NCBI GenBank assembly: GCA_016868315.1
Contig: VGHE01000006.1
Coordinates: 1 to 64,000 of the forward strand
Source: Betaproteobacteria bacterium
Lineage (GTDB): Bacteria; Bdellovibrionota_B; Oligoflexia; Silvanigrellales; Silvanigrellaceae
Direction: 5' to 3'
DNA length: 64,000 nucleotides
This document shows, in pieces, positions 37,301-45,583 of this stretch (the stretch's first letter is position 1; every line of letters starts with the position of its first letter). Both the position numbers and the translations under genes were made by a program. The notes beneath the pieces are model-generated. The model searched no databases. It worked only from the letters and a program-made list of their open reading frames with translations, and was not told the DNA's origin.

Positions 37301-37902
37301 GCAGCCTCTGTGAGAGTCAGCTCATGAATGTCTTTGTCGAAGTAGTATTTGGCCGCAACACCTGAACCACGACCGTTGCCAGTCACATGAAACTGGTTCA
37401 AATAAAACTCGAGAATTTCGTCTTTGCTAAATTTACGTTCCATCTTGAACGCATTGATGGCCTCATCGAATTTCGCTCTCAAGTTGGTGACAGGACGCCC
37501 GTACAGGTTTTTCACTGTCTGCTGAGTGATGGTTGAGGCTCCCTCACGCTTGCCCATAATGATATTGCGGAATGCGGCGCGCGCTGTGCTCACGAAGTTC
37601 ACACCGCGATGTTTGTAGAATTCATCGTCCTCAGCGGCAATCACAGCTTGCTGCAGATTCTTGGGGATGTCTTTTAGGCGAATGTACTGCCGGTGCTCGG
37701 AGCCAAAAAGACTTCCCAGCTGGGTGGTTCCATCGCTGTAATAGAGCATCGATTCTTTTGAGAGGATCTCGAGAATCTTTTCTCTCTTGAGGTGATCATA
37801 GTTGCCCGTGAAGACCTCAAGAAAAGCCATTCCACCCAAGGCTGCGGGAGGAACCACCACACAACAGGCCAAAGCCACAAGGCCAACAACCAACTTGTTC
37901 AT
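34333..37902 (-). CDS. mrcA: Class A penicillin-binding protein (PBP1A-like), enlarged
   Basis: 1189 aa from the ATG at 37902, which overlaps the xth stop (ATGA); E. coli PBP1A is about 850. N-terminal membrane anchor at residues 1-30. Glycosyltransferase GT51 motifs: EDDEFYKHRG (about 91-100) and GASTITQQ (about 121-128). Transpeptidase motifs: SxxK in QPGSTFKT (Ser about 480), SEN (about 537), KTG in FGKTGTTND (about 935). The SxN-to-KTG distance is about 400 residues against roughly 200 or less in familiar class A PBPs, so a large charged, helical insertion lies inside the transpeptidase domain. The C-terminal tail is Pro/Ala-rich. Confidence 0.9.
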   Translation of the reverse strand: MNKLVVGLVALACCVVVPPAALGGMAFLEVFTGNYDHLKREKILEILSKESMLYYSDGTTQLGSLFGSEHRQYIRLKDIPKNLQQAVIAAEDDEFYKHRGVNFVSTARAAFRNIIMGKREGASTITQQTVKNLYGRPVTNLRAKFDEAINAFKMERKFSKDEILEFYLNQFHVTGNGRGSGVAAKYYFDKDIHELTLTEAAFIAGSVKGPERYNPFTKRAVPAQERAKADAKVRKNYVLRRMLDTKFINKAEFDAAAREDVPFRQGKFQFNEIFITELVQRQLSRKEVLAAVGAETADEVGSMGLRITTTLDEAVQRGALYGVRQNLSRLEMILSGFEKANSSQFMAIQRPELHAFYVGKIIQLSKEKGKESATVSFGIPECFVPSDAIERVAKITDQSLYRGVEKSKLALLNQLSVGTFVLTSVREIRPDGRLVCDIERQPRIQGGAIVLDKGQIVAMVGGYAPHEYNRAVFAKRQPGSTFKTLTYYPALQLGWHILEPLLNTRNVYTWQGQFYYPRPDHSPDTLETTFAGAGAKSENLASVWLLAHMLDRLTFSQFKELLVTLELAAPGENEEALAQRLASKYNARFSEPFLRAGTFNVVRSELLDDITVSQDRKMRFIVKSMNYGMDFDDELARVAAARPRAMPEKEKQVRLHVLRNNYLRWERMREQALASIDRVKNLVQSKALLSREDLATLAPFQAVEGKLVWMSAEPFNMGIVSPQLQNPTFKTLQPEEVLRVVESNPALLSEENLLLDGLLPLSVVAELKEQVERKYKTIADSSSLEKLFWHADFRYSLGMIYAQKMTRQMGIESDVQWVPSFPLGANVVTLAELALAYQSLLEGKTYRFFNTDQENQLLLIKRIEDEQGNLLWEAEAQEHQLFDEFYSAPILSVLRGTVTNGTARAANRTVVLRSKNPEEDALLEKAALRIPSFGKTGTTNDYVNATYVGFLPYPEDKGAKSLTPEHTYTIAAYVGYDTNEPMRRRGFKVAGGTGALPAWIEIAQTLIRERGYAEKIVWQPMLEKKMSEVPFDYGDDAQRITVPVHGATTTSDETDGTDESRADLNSVIDDYAASGNAVVRLALRGKVSDGVFSPIRRVVPFSPRVKEATHPAQVPVADAPPASAPGAVDAKKEGQPPNIVQPEAVAPGDLAKNAEPAPQPTPAKENLTPDFPIPKFKIDDTFNSEDPVN

Positions 37903-38687
37903 TTGAGATTCAGCTCCAATGAAACGGGACAATGATCAGAACCCAGAACGGACGGAAAAATCCGTGCCGTTACAACTCTGTCGACCAGCCCCGGCGTAAT
38001 GAAATGATAATCGAGACGCCACCCGATATTCCGTTCGCGGATGCCAGGGCGTTGACTCCACCAGGTGTAGTGACCCCCCCCTTTTTCAAACAACCGAAAG
38101 GTGTCCACGTAGCCTGCTTCAATAAAGCGTGTCATCCAGTCACGCTCCTCGGGCAAATAACCCGCATTTTTTTCATTTTGCTTGGGGTTGGCCAGGTCGA
38201 GCGGGGTGTGGGCGATGTTAAAGTCTCCACCCAGGACAACCTCTCGCCCGAGCGAACGCTGGCGGTTGAGGAATTCCAGAACAAGATTGCAATAATCCAA
38301 CTTGTACGGGAGGCGCAGTGTATCACGCTGCGAATTAGGGAAGTAAGCCGATGCAATCAGAATATTTTCGTGCACAATCCCCAGAAATCGCCCTTCAGAA
38401 TCAAACTGAGGGTCACCAAGTCCCACAATAACATTCTCGGCAGCCACGGCGACTTTCGAATAGATACCAACACCGCTGTAGCCCTTTTTCGCAGCACTGT
38501 GCCAGTATGATTTGTAGCCGAACGGCTCAAGCCACTCCGGATTCAAATCAGCATCGGCGCAACGCACTTCTTGCATCAAAAGAATATCGGGCTGCTCCTT
38601 CTGGAGCCAATCGAGAAACCCGTTCCGTACTGCAGCCCGAATTCCATTCAAATTCCATGAGTAAATCTTTAAACGCTTCAACGTCAT
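37899..38687 (-). CDS. xth: Exodeoxyribonuclease III / AP endonuclease
   Basis: 262 aa. Mg-dependent repair nuclease that cuts abasic sites and degrades 3' ends. Motifs WNLNGIRA, LMQEVR, LGGDFNIAHTPLDL, WRLDYHF and LGSDHCPV are all present. Both ends overlap neighbours by ATGA (38684-38687 with tldE, 37899-37902 with the PBP gene), so its translation is coupled to unrelated envelope and peptide-processing genes. Confidence 0.95.
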   Translation of the reverse strand: MTLKRLKIYSWNLNGIRAAVRNGFLDWLQKEQPDILLMQEVRCADADLNPEWLEPFGYKSYWHSAAKKGYSGVGIYSKVAVAAENVIVGLGDPQFDSEGRFLGIVHENILIASAYFPNSQRDTLRLPYKLDYCNLVLEFLNRQRSLGREVVLGGDFNIAHTPLDLANPKQNEKNAGYLPEERDWMTRFIEAGYVDTFRLFEKGGGHYTWWSQRPGIRERNIGWRLDYHFITPGLVDRVVTARIFPSVLGSDHCPVSLELNLK

Positions 38688-40093
38688 TCTTCCTCAAAAT
38701 TTTGAGCCAATTCCTTGCTGACACAGCTGAGCACTTCCGTATACAGGCTCGGGGTCCAAGAATTGAAGTGTCTTTCCAGAGGCCCAGCTTTCGTGCTCGC
38801 ATGCTTCAAAGCTTCGAAAAAATTCCCGCGCAGAGTTAAACTCGTAGAGTACTCTACGCGTCCATTGACAATCACCTTAGCTCCGTCTGCGTCGAGTGCG
38901 AATTGCCCTGTGAGCGGATCAACCGACATGCCGGTTAGGTTTTGGATTTGGATATAAGACAATTGACCAAGCTCTGGTAGCTGCGGCTTTTCAACGCGAA
39001 AAAACAAATTCGTATAGGAGGTCGATGTGGCACTGTCAGCATGACCTGTCAGCCGGAATCGCCCTTGCCATTCTGGAAACTCACTCTCAACCTCGGCCAG
39101 CAGTGCGGAGGTCATCAGCGGATTCACAAGCGTACCCGACTTCATGATTTTGACTGGTTTTGTGGGTGTTCCTTCGTAGTCAAAGACAGTTGAAAAAGGT
39201 GACATTTCGAGGTGAGGATTGTCTTCAATGGTCAATCCAGGAATCAGATTCGTGTCGAGATGGGCGAATTCCCAAGCGCCGGTTTTGTCGAGTAAGGCTC
39301 GGGTTTCCAGGTTTGGAATCACCAGCTGGTCGAAGAGGTCTCCAGCGGCCTTGTGTGTCAAGAGAACAGGAAGCTGGAGCCCCGGATCGAGAGGCCTGAC
39401 CGCAGTGCGGACAATATTCTTTGAAGCCTCGTCGACGATCTCCTTGAGTTCCTTTGCTGAAGGCAAAGAACCAAACAAATCAGAATGCGATTCACTTGAA
39501 TCCTCAAGCGAGAAGGCAACCATCACCGAGCACGCGGCTGAATGTTCCTTCGCCACATTGCCGGCCGAATCACAATACCTACGGTGACTCAGGGAAATCG
39601 AGACGCTCACTTCTCGGTTCATGAGACGGGGATGCTCGACAAGTGCAGCATACCCATCGGTTTGTTCCAACAATTGCGTGGTCATGCTTCCGGCATTGCC
39701 CTCCGCAAAACACTGCAAGAGTTCATGTGATGCAGGCGAAAGTTGAGGATAAGTATCCTGCTTTTTGAACTGAATTCGATGACGCAGTTCCACCGCCTGA
39801 GCCAAAGCAAATTCCAGCTGACGGACAAAAAGCTGAATCGAAAGCGCCTCGAGGCTGAAACCAACACCTCTACGATTTGGAAGCACCAGCGAAACATCTA
39901 GGTGAAATGGTCGATTTTCCTGCAGAGGGGCTTTGGTATGGCGCATCCCATTGAAAAGTGTTGCTGCATAGACTCGCCGATGGGTTGCTGTGCAAACATA
40001 TCCTTCAATTGTACCCGAACGCTGACACGCGTCGAGATGACCCTGAACTTCCTTTGTGAAGGCCTCAATTGCGGAATCGGTGATGTCGGTCAT
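38684..40093 (-). CDS. tldE: TldE/PmbA-family protein
   Basis: 469 aa. Non-metal subunit of the TldD/TldE protease that trims peptides such as microcin B17 precursor and CcdA in E. coli. The C-terminal part has the family pattern (LTGMSVDPLTGQFALDADGAKVIVNGRVEYSTS, then LRGNFFEALKH). It is coupled by ATGA to the TldD-containing fusion upstream and to xth downstream. It lacks the HExxxH site, as expected for TldE. Confidence 0.85.
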   Translation of the reverse strand: MTDITDSAIEAFTKEVQGHLDACQRSGTIEGYVCTATHRRVYAATLFNGMRHTKAPLQENRPFHLDVSLVLPNRRGVGFSLEALSIQLFVRQLEFALAQAVELRHRIQFKKQDTYPQLSPASHELLQCFAEGNAGSMTTQLLEQTDGYAALVEHPRLMNREVSVSISLSHRRYCDSAGNVAKEHSAACSVMVAFSLEDSSESHSDLFGSLPSAKELKEIVDEASKNIVRTAVRPLDPGLQLPVLLTHKAAGDLFDQLVIPNLETRALLDKTGAWEFAHLDTNLIPGLTIEDNPHLEMSPFSTVFDYEGTPTKPVKIMKSGTLVNPLMTSALLAEVESEFPEWQGRFRLTGHADSATSTSYTNLFFRVEKPQLPELGQLSYIQIQNLTGMSVDPLTGQFALDADGAKVIVNGRVEYSTSLTLRGNFFEALKHASTKAGPLERHFNSWTPSLYTEVLSCVSKELAQNFEEE

Positions 40094-42720
40094 TCCTCAC
40101 CTCCTGGACTGTCGCCCGTACCAATGACACGCACTTTGGGATGCGGCCTGAAAACCATGAATGCGGGTCCACCATCGGAAGTCAAAACCCCCTGGCCATC
40201 TTTACCGCAGGTACCAATGCTTCGGCACAGGGTCGGCCCGAAGGCATCGACAGCCGAGCGGAAACATTCAGTGGCGATTCCAGTAAAATTAGCCTCGCGC
40301 ATCCGCACAGGCTGCTCGCCCTTTTTTAACAACAAAACACGCGCAACATCGGCACGAAATTCGAGATTGGAGCAACTTGCTGTGCCGCCTTTCCAGCCAC
40401 TGAGCAGCAAAACTCCCTTCTCACCCTCGAGATAACCATGTTTCTCAAGCGCTGCCTGGATAAGCTCAGAGGGAAGATCATCCCAATGATCTGGAGCAGC
40501 TGATTCAGCCAGAGGCTTGGTCTTTGTGGGGCAAACCCAAATGCTCGTCATGCGGTTCAGGGATGGATACTGCAAAGATTGAAGCCTTGCAGAACCATCT
40601 GGATTCCGACCCGCAACAAGCGCCGTGTGACGCGTATGAATGGAGTCAACAAGCTTGCCGCTCTGCACGATCAACTTCCGCTGTGGCAGAACTCCCTCAC
40701 AGTCGACGGGCAAATAGCCACAGTTGTCGAGTGAACCATCGACCAGAATATCCATCCACTCCGGACCGACTTCGAGGTCTTTCATGTGTCCATTCTCACC
40801 GAAGCCCGATGCGCCAATTTGAATGAGGTCTCCCTCTGCAGCATGACCAATGGCCTCGTGCAAAATCAGACCGAGGAGATCGGCATCGACGGCAAGATAA
40901 TCGTATTCGGGCTCCTCGGGGACAAGCGATGCAGCAAGAAGATCAAGAGACTGCTGCATAACCTTATTGAAATGCTGAGCAAGCTCATCCTGCAATGGCT
41001 CGGGTTCCGGAAATGTATTTTTAAGATGACGAGCATAGGCAACACGCTTCTCTTGACCTTCAGCACAGGTTGAATTGGTCGCAATACGACAAACCTGACC
41101 AACAAAAGTTTGCTGCGCTGCATCGAGAAAATATTGCCATCGATATTCGGTCGACATATTTAGGCGGCTTTTCAGTGAATGAATGCGCTCATCATGGGGT
41201 GCACCATGAAACTTCTGAATAAGCTCACTGATGGTTTGAAAACGTTTCGCAAAGCTCACGCTCTGCCAAGGGTTTTGCCCACAATGAGCGATGACCTGAT
41301 CGCGCGAGGCAAGAATACACTCGTGTAAATTCTGTGGATCCCGCTGAGCCACCTGTCGCCAAGCCGCATCGAGCGCAGCAACCATACAATCTACGGGGAA
41401 CACTCCCGACGTGACCGTGCCGGTCATAAGACCCGTGCCACCGGAAACAATCGCACGCACATGAAATGAGCTCGATGCGGAGACTTCGGGAGGCCCCTCA
41501 TCGCGTCCGTTGGAGAGCGCCCGCGAAGCAGCTTCACGCGTTCCCAATAGAATTGCCACATCTTCAACAAAGGCCTGCGGGTGACTCGTCAAGAACTGTG
41601 CGATTGCTGTTTCCACGGAACGCGCCCAAACCTTCGCTGGATGGGAAGAGAACCCTCCCTCGAATCCCAGTGCAAAAGTCGGTGAAAAGCTCTCAGGAAG
41701 AACTGGTGCTGCTAAATTTTTATCGCCCCGACACGACACTGTTGCTGTCTCGAGCAGGTGATTCCGATAGGTCGCGAGCAGTTCACTTGTGAGTTCTTCA
41801 CTGCACGCAGCAACAACATTTCCGGCACGGAAACGTGTTTTACCTGTGCGGCCATGGAGATTCGTGAACACTGCTCCAGGTGTTTCATCGAAGAGAACCT
41901 GGAGTGCAGCTACATCGTAGGGTGCTACGACAGGATCAAGCATTGCATCGATTCCACCGCGGAGAATTCGTGTGTATCCAAATGCGTCGCTATGACTGCG
42001 GCACTCATTTGATTTCTCCTGAAGAACTTCCAGGAACGAATCGATTCCACGCCAAGCAAAGGTATTTACTGTCGAATAAGAAACAACTGCATCGCTCAGT
42101 TTTTTTGTTTGGCGCGCAGTACACTTCTTCCAAGTCTGCTGATGCAAGTCTGCGTTGTTCGGAAGTGTGATTCTACCCCAACGTGCTCCGTGGCCACGAC
42201 TGGCAATGAAAATTTCGTTCAGGGCTGGGAAAGCAACAACCCCAAGAACAGGGCATCCTTTGTGCACCAGCGCCAGCAGTGTTGACCACGTCGGCACTTG
42301 AGACAGAAAGTTGATTGTGCCATCGATTGGATCGAGCATCCAATACGTGTCTTGATCGAGATTCACTCTCTCCGGTGGACGCTCTTGCAAAGTTTTTTCA
42401 AAGTGGTTGAGACCCGGCAATCCCTGCAAAGCACCGCTCATGCCTGTTACGTTTTCTGGAGCGAGGTCGGAAAGTCGACCGAGGCTACCAAACTCCTCAC
42501 CAACAAACCCCCATTCGGGTGTGAGTTGCGAGAGACGTTTGCGAGCCTCCTTTTCGAGCTCCCGATCGGCTTCGGAGACGAGACTTTTGTCGGGCTTTTT
42601 CTCAGGCTGGAGTGTCTTTTGGTAATAGGACATTCCAAGCGTCGCCAGAGCACTCGCCACGGAAAGTGCATGCTGCTCGAGTGTGCACAGTTGCTCAGCC
42701 GTCAGACTCTGTGAGTTCAT
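40090..42720 (-). CDS. Fusion of inositol-monophosphatase-like phosphatase and TldD metalloprotease
   Basis: 876 aa in one uninterrupted frame with GGAGGA before the ATG. Residues about 10-320 are an IMPase/HisN-like phosphatase: VGEEFG (metal Glu), WMLDPIDGTINF (metal Asp), GGIDAMLDPVVAPYDVAA (late Asp). Residues about 340-876 are TldD: zinc motif HEAIGHAAEGD (His621, Glu622, His626), HTRHTALVAGRNPDGSAR, and C-terminal GTCGKDGQGV, which matches the conserved Cys region of TldD. The HisN-like part may dephosphorylate a small molecule or peptide handled by TldD/E. I know no described IMPase-TldD fusion. First gene of a four-gene ATGA-linked operon. Confidence 0.85.
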   Translation of the reverse strand: MNSQSLTAEQLCTLEQHALSVASALATLGMSYYQKTLQPEKKPDKSLVSEADRELEKEARKRLSQLTPEWGFVGEEFGSLGRLSDLAPENVTGMSGALQGLPGLNHFEKTLQERPPERVNLDQDTYWMLDPIDGTINFLSQVPTWSTLLALVHKGCPVLGVVAFPALNEIFIASRGHGARWGRITLPNNADLHQQTWKKCTARQTKKLSDAVVSYSTVNTFAWRGIDSFLEVLQEKSNECRSHSDAFGYTRILRGGIDAMLDPVVAPYDVAALQVLFDETPGAVFTNLHGRTGKTRFRAGNVVAACSEELTSELLATYRNHLLETATVSCRGDKNLAAPVLPESFSPTFALGFEGGFSSHPAKVWARSVETAIAQFLTSHPQAFVEDVAILLGTREAASRALSNGRDEGPPEVSASSSFHVRAIVSGGTGLMTGTVTSGVFPVDCMVAALDAAWRQVAQRDPQNLHECILASRDQVIAHCGQNPWQSVSFAKRFQTISELIQKFHGAPHDERIHSLKSRLNMSTEYRWQYFLDAAQQTFVGQVCRIATNSTCAEGQEKRVAYARHLKNTFPEPEPLQDELAQHFNKVMQQSLDLLAASLVPEEPEYDYLAVDADLLGLILHEAIGHAAEGDLIQIGASGFGENGHMKDLEVGPEWMDILVDGSLDNCGYLPVDCEGVLPQRKLIVQSGKLVDSIHTRHTALVAGRNPDGSARLQSLQYPSLNRMTSIWVCPTKTKPLAESAAPDHWDDLPSELIQAALEKHGYLEGEKGVLLLSGWKGGTASCSNLEFRADVARVLLLKKGEQPVRMREANFTGIATECFRSAVDAFGPTLCRSIGTCGKDGQGVLTSDGGPAFMVFRPHPKVRVIGTGDSPGGEE

Positions 42721-42872
42721 GACTCCTCCATCGGAAAATTGACAACCAAGTCAGAAATGCAAGCCAGGGCGCATCTTACCGTCCTTATGTCACTTTGGAC
42801 ATGTGTGCATCATAGAGATTTCAGGGTAGACTCCAGGTGCTGCGACAAGGACGACTGCCGGGAGATATTGCC

Positions 42873-44072
42873 TTGAAACTGCGCATGTATGGTGCAACTG
42901 ACAAAGGACTGGTTCGTGCACAGAACCAAGATGCCTACTCATGTGATGCAAGTACCGGAGTCGTGGTTCTTTCAGACGGAATGGGTGGCCATGCCGCAGG
43001 AGAAATTGCGAGCAACATGGTGGTCGAATGTCTCGTGGAAGCTATGAGTTCCACTGACCCGACCTCAACAGCCGACGACATCCCAACGCGCATGGACACA
43101 GCTATTCAAGAAGTGAACAAAAAGCTTTTGTCGCGCAGCCAAGAGGAGCCCTCATGCCGTGGTATGGGTGCAACGGTCAATGTGCTGCACTTCACAGGTG
43201 GTTTCGTAACGATAGGACATGTTGGTGATTCGCGCACTTATCTTGTACGCGCCTTCAAATCGCCGGATGACAAACCCCGCTATGGCAGCTGGCAGCTAAC
43301 AATCGACCACAACCTCGGAACGTTTGTTGACCGTGGAATTCTCAATCTACGCGAGGCATCGGCCGACGAACCGATGTCTAGCCGAGAACGCTCGAAACTC
43401 ACGCGTGGCATGGGTGTGATGGTTGATCCCAAACCTGATGTTTATACCAAGCAGCTGTGTGAAGGAGATGTCTTCCTCACCTGTAGCGACGGACTGCATG
43501 GCTTTGTGAGCGATCGGGATGTTGTCAGAACCCTTGTCGCAGGTCCGATTCACGAAGCTCCACAACGGTTGATTGAAATTGCAAAGGCGGCCGGTGCACC
43601 CGACAACGTTACAGTTGTGCTGTCGATTGTGAGCAATCTCGAAGAGCCATTACGGGAATTCTCGGGACCTATCCTCGAATCGCGCCCCTACCTCGTTCGT
43701 CATCCTCACGGTGAAATTCAAGGCCCAATGACGGCCAGCGACATCATTCAGTTTTGGCTTAAGCGGGAGCTACCCGGTGAAACAGAGCTAGCCTCCGGTT
43801 TCGGAGACTGGGTTCTTCTGCGCAACAAAGACCAAGTCACAACCACTTATCCTGAATTCAAGCAAGACGCCTATATCAAGCACATCTATTACGAAACGAG
43901 TGTCGACCTTGTTTCTAAAACCGAGCCCAAAGATACCCTAGAAGATGCTCCGCCTCCCCAGAATCTTCGCCGCGCGCTCATGTGGACAGCGCTCGTTATG
44001 GTCGCTTTCACCATCGCCCTGAGTCTTTTGATTCTTCCAGAGCTCCCCAACGCGCTCTTGCCAGCCTACTGA
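42873..44072 (+). CDS. PP2C-type Ser/Thr phosphatase with GYF2-like domain and C-terminal membrane anchor
   Basis: 399 aa using a TTG at 42873 with GGGAG 8 bases upstream; GTG at 42837 or ATG at 42885 are alternatives in frame. The PP2C domain (residues about 1-235) has YGATDKGLVRAQNQD, VLSDGMGGHAAGE, IGHVGDSRTYL, CSDGLHGFV and GAPDNVTVVL with metal Asp residues intact. Residues about 265-320 (YLVRHPHGEIQGPMTASDI) resemble GYF_2 domains. A hydrophobic segment near the end anchors it, catalytic part in the cytoplasm. No Ser/Thr kinase is adjacent. Confidence 0.85.
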   Translation: MKLRMYGATDKGLVRAQNQDAYSCDASTGVVVLSDGMGGHAAGEIASNMVVECLVEAMSSTDPTSTADDIPTRMDTAIQEVNKKLLSRSQEEPSCRGMGATVNVLHFTGGFVTIGHVGDSRTYLVRAFKSPDDKPRYGSWQLTIDHNLGTFVDRGILNLREASADEPMSSRERSKLTRGMGVMVDPKPDVYTKQLCEGDVFLTCSDGLHGFVSDRDVVRTLVAGPIHEAPQRLIEIAKAAGAPDNVTVVLSIVSNLEEPLREFSGPILESRPYLVRHPHGEIQGPMTASDIIQFWLKRELPGETELASGFGDWVLLRNKDQVTTTYPEFKQDAYIKHIYYETSVDLVSKTEPKDTLEDAPPPQNLRRALMWTALVMVAFTIALSLLILPELPNALLPAY

Positions 44073-44146
44073 CACGCGGCATTGCACAACCTTAGCCACC
44101 CTCATGAAAAGGCCGAAACCGGCATGAGAAGAGGGGGATCTGCGAC

Positions 44147-45583
44147 TTGCAGAAAACAGCAAAATTAATGAATTTCTTGGTACTCATTCTGGTTCTTTTG
44201 GAACCGGCCAAGATCTTTGCTGGGCAAAATTTTTCTAACCGCTCTTCATCTTCGCCCTGGTCACCCGGAAATTCTGGCCTAGACCGCCTCACTCTCTCGC
44301 TCGTCGACAGACTCCCGACCGATACAGAGAGAGAGTTTGTGCGCGCTCACGGAGCACGCGGGTCGTTTGAACTGGCCAATCAGCTCGTTGGGAGCCGCGA
44401 ATTCTTCGACCGCCTCAGTCTTTACTGGCAATCGCAGTTGACGCAGACACCCGCTTGGCTCTGGGAAAACAAGTCGGGAAGCCGAGCTGCGTTTGAATCT
44501 GCTCTGCAAGGCATTCAATCGAGCAACAAAATCGTTTGGTACGTTCAGCCGCCCGGACACCCGAGTCAACACAGCTGCACAGGACTTTGGACTCTTCTCG
44601 ACGAAAAACAGGCACCACTCATCTGCGGCTGCGACGAACTCGTCGACGCTCTGCCTGCATGGGACAGCTCCTCTTCGATGCGAGTCTGCCCGATTGTGAA
44701 AAGTGAGGAGAACTGCGGCGCATCGCTACAGAACTGTGTTCCTGCAGATGCCCGAATCCAACCAAAAAATCCTTATCTTGCGACCGACTCAAACTCAGCG
44801 GGAGGGCGTGCCATCACACGACTTCTCTCTGACCTTTCGCTGTCTCAGGGGCGTTCACTGGCTGCCGCAGTTTTAGCGCGTCGCAAATGGGGTGAAATGG
44901 CTCTCGTTGAGGCGCACGGTGTGCAATCGCGCAGCAGTATCGAGCTCCTGCGAAAGTGGTCGCAGATCAGCGCTTCGGAAACTCTCAAAGGAATCCACTG
45001 GGCATTGAACCTCGACCAGCCAAGTCGTCCACTCAAAGAGCTTCTGGTTCATGCTCCTACACCCCAGACAAGGCGTTACAATCGCCTGATTGGAGAATCC
45101 CCAGCCGAGGAACTTCTTCTCACCACCGGACTCGATGCGCGCAACCACTTCCGGCCGTTGCGTAGCACGGCTTTAGGGGAGAAGGTCTGGCAGTGGAACA
45201 CACAGCTGCTTTTAACATGCCAAATTCCGCATCTTGCACCGCAGCAGTTCACCCTTCCACTGCCGCATCCGAACATAGCAAAAGAGGGTTCGTATTTCTG
45301 TTCGAGCTGTCACATCTCGCTCGACAAAATCCAACAAGTGCAGCGTATCAAGAAAAACACGACAGGCACTGTGCATGCACTTGTTCCTGCACCAGACCAA
45401 AACACCCTGAGATTGTGTGCAGTTGATCATGCGCTGCAGTTTCTCTTGGGATGGCGCCCCACAGGAAGTTCTGTTGCTGCTTTTAGGCGCATCGGAATCA
45501 ATTCATATCAACAGAGCGGTGAAAGTCTAGCTGCTGTCATTCGTGACCTCTCACTTGAAATTGCAAGGAGAGATGCGGAATGA
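44147..45583 (+). CDS. Secreted protein with a CxxCH haem-binding motif
   Basis: 478 aa from a TTG preceded by GAGGGGG; an ATG seven codons later lacks a ribosome-binding site. Signal peptide to about residue 26 (KIFAG). CSSCH at about residue 383 is a c-type haem attachment motif. Sequence near the start (VDRLPTDTEREFV ... SREFFDRLSLYWQ) and end (LQFLLGWRPT ... ESLAAVIRDLSLE) recalls DUF1549/DUF1585-type domains that often accompany cytochromes, tentatively. Coupled by ATGA to the lipoprotein gene downstream. Confidence 0.6.
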   Translation: MQKTAKLMNFLVLILVLLEPAKIFAGQNFSNRSSSSPWSPGNSGLDRLTLSLVDRLPTDTEREFVRAHGARGSFELANQLVGSREFFDRLSLYWQSQLTQTPAWLWENKSGSRAAFESALQGIQSSNKIVWYVQPPGHPSQHSCTGLWTLLDEKQAPLICGCDELVDALPAWDSSSSMRVCPIVKSEENCGASLQNCVPADARIQPKNPYLATDSNSAGGRAITRLLSDLSLSQGRSLAAAVLARRKWGEMALVEAHGVQSRSSIELLRKWSQISASETLKGIHWALNLDQPSRPLKELLVHAPTPQTRRYNRLIGESPAEELLLTTGLDARNHFRPLRSTALGEKVWQWNTQLLLTCQIPHLAPQQFTLPLPHPNIAKEGSYFCSSCHISLDKIQQVQRIKKNTTGTVHALVPAPDQNTLRLCAVDHALQFLLGWRPTGSSVAAFRRIGINSYQQSGESLAAVIRDLSLEIARRDAE

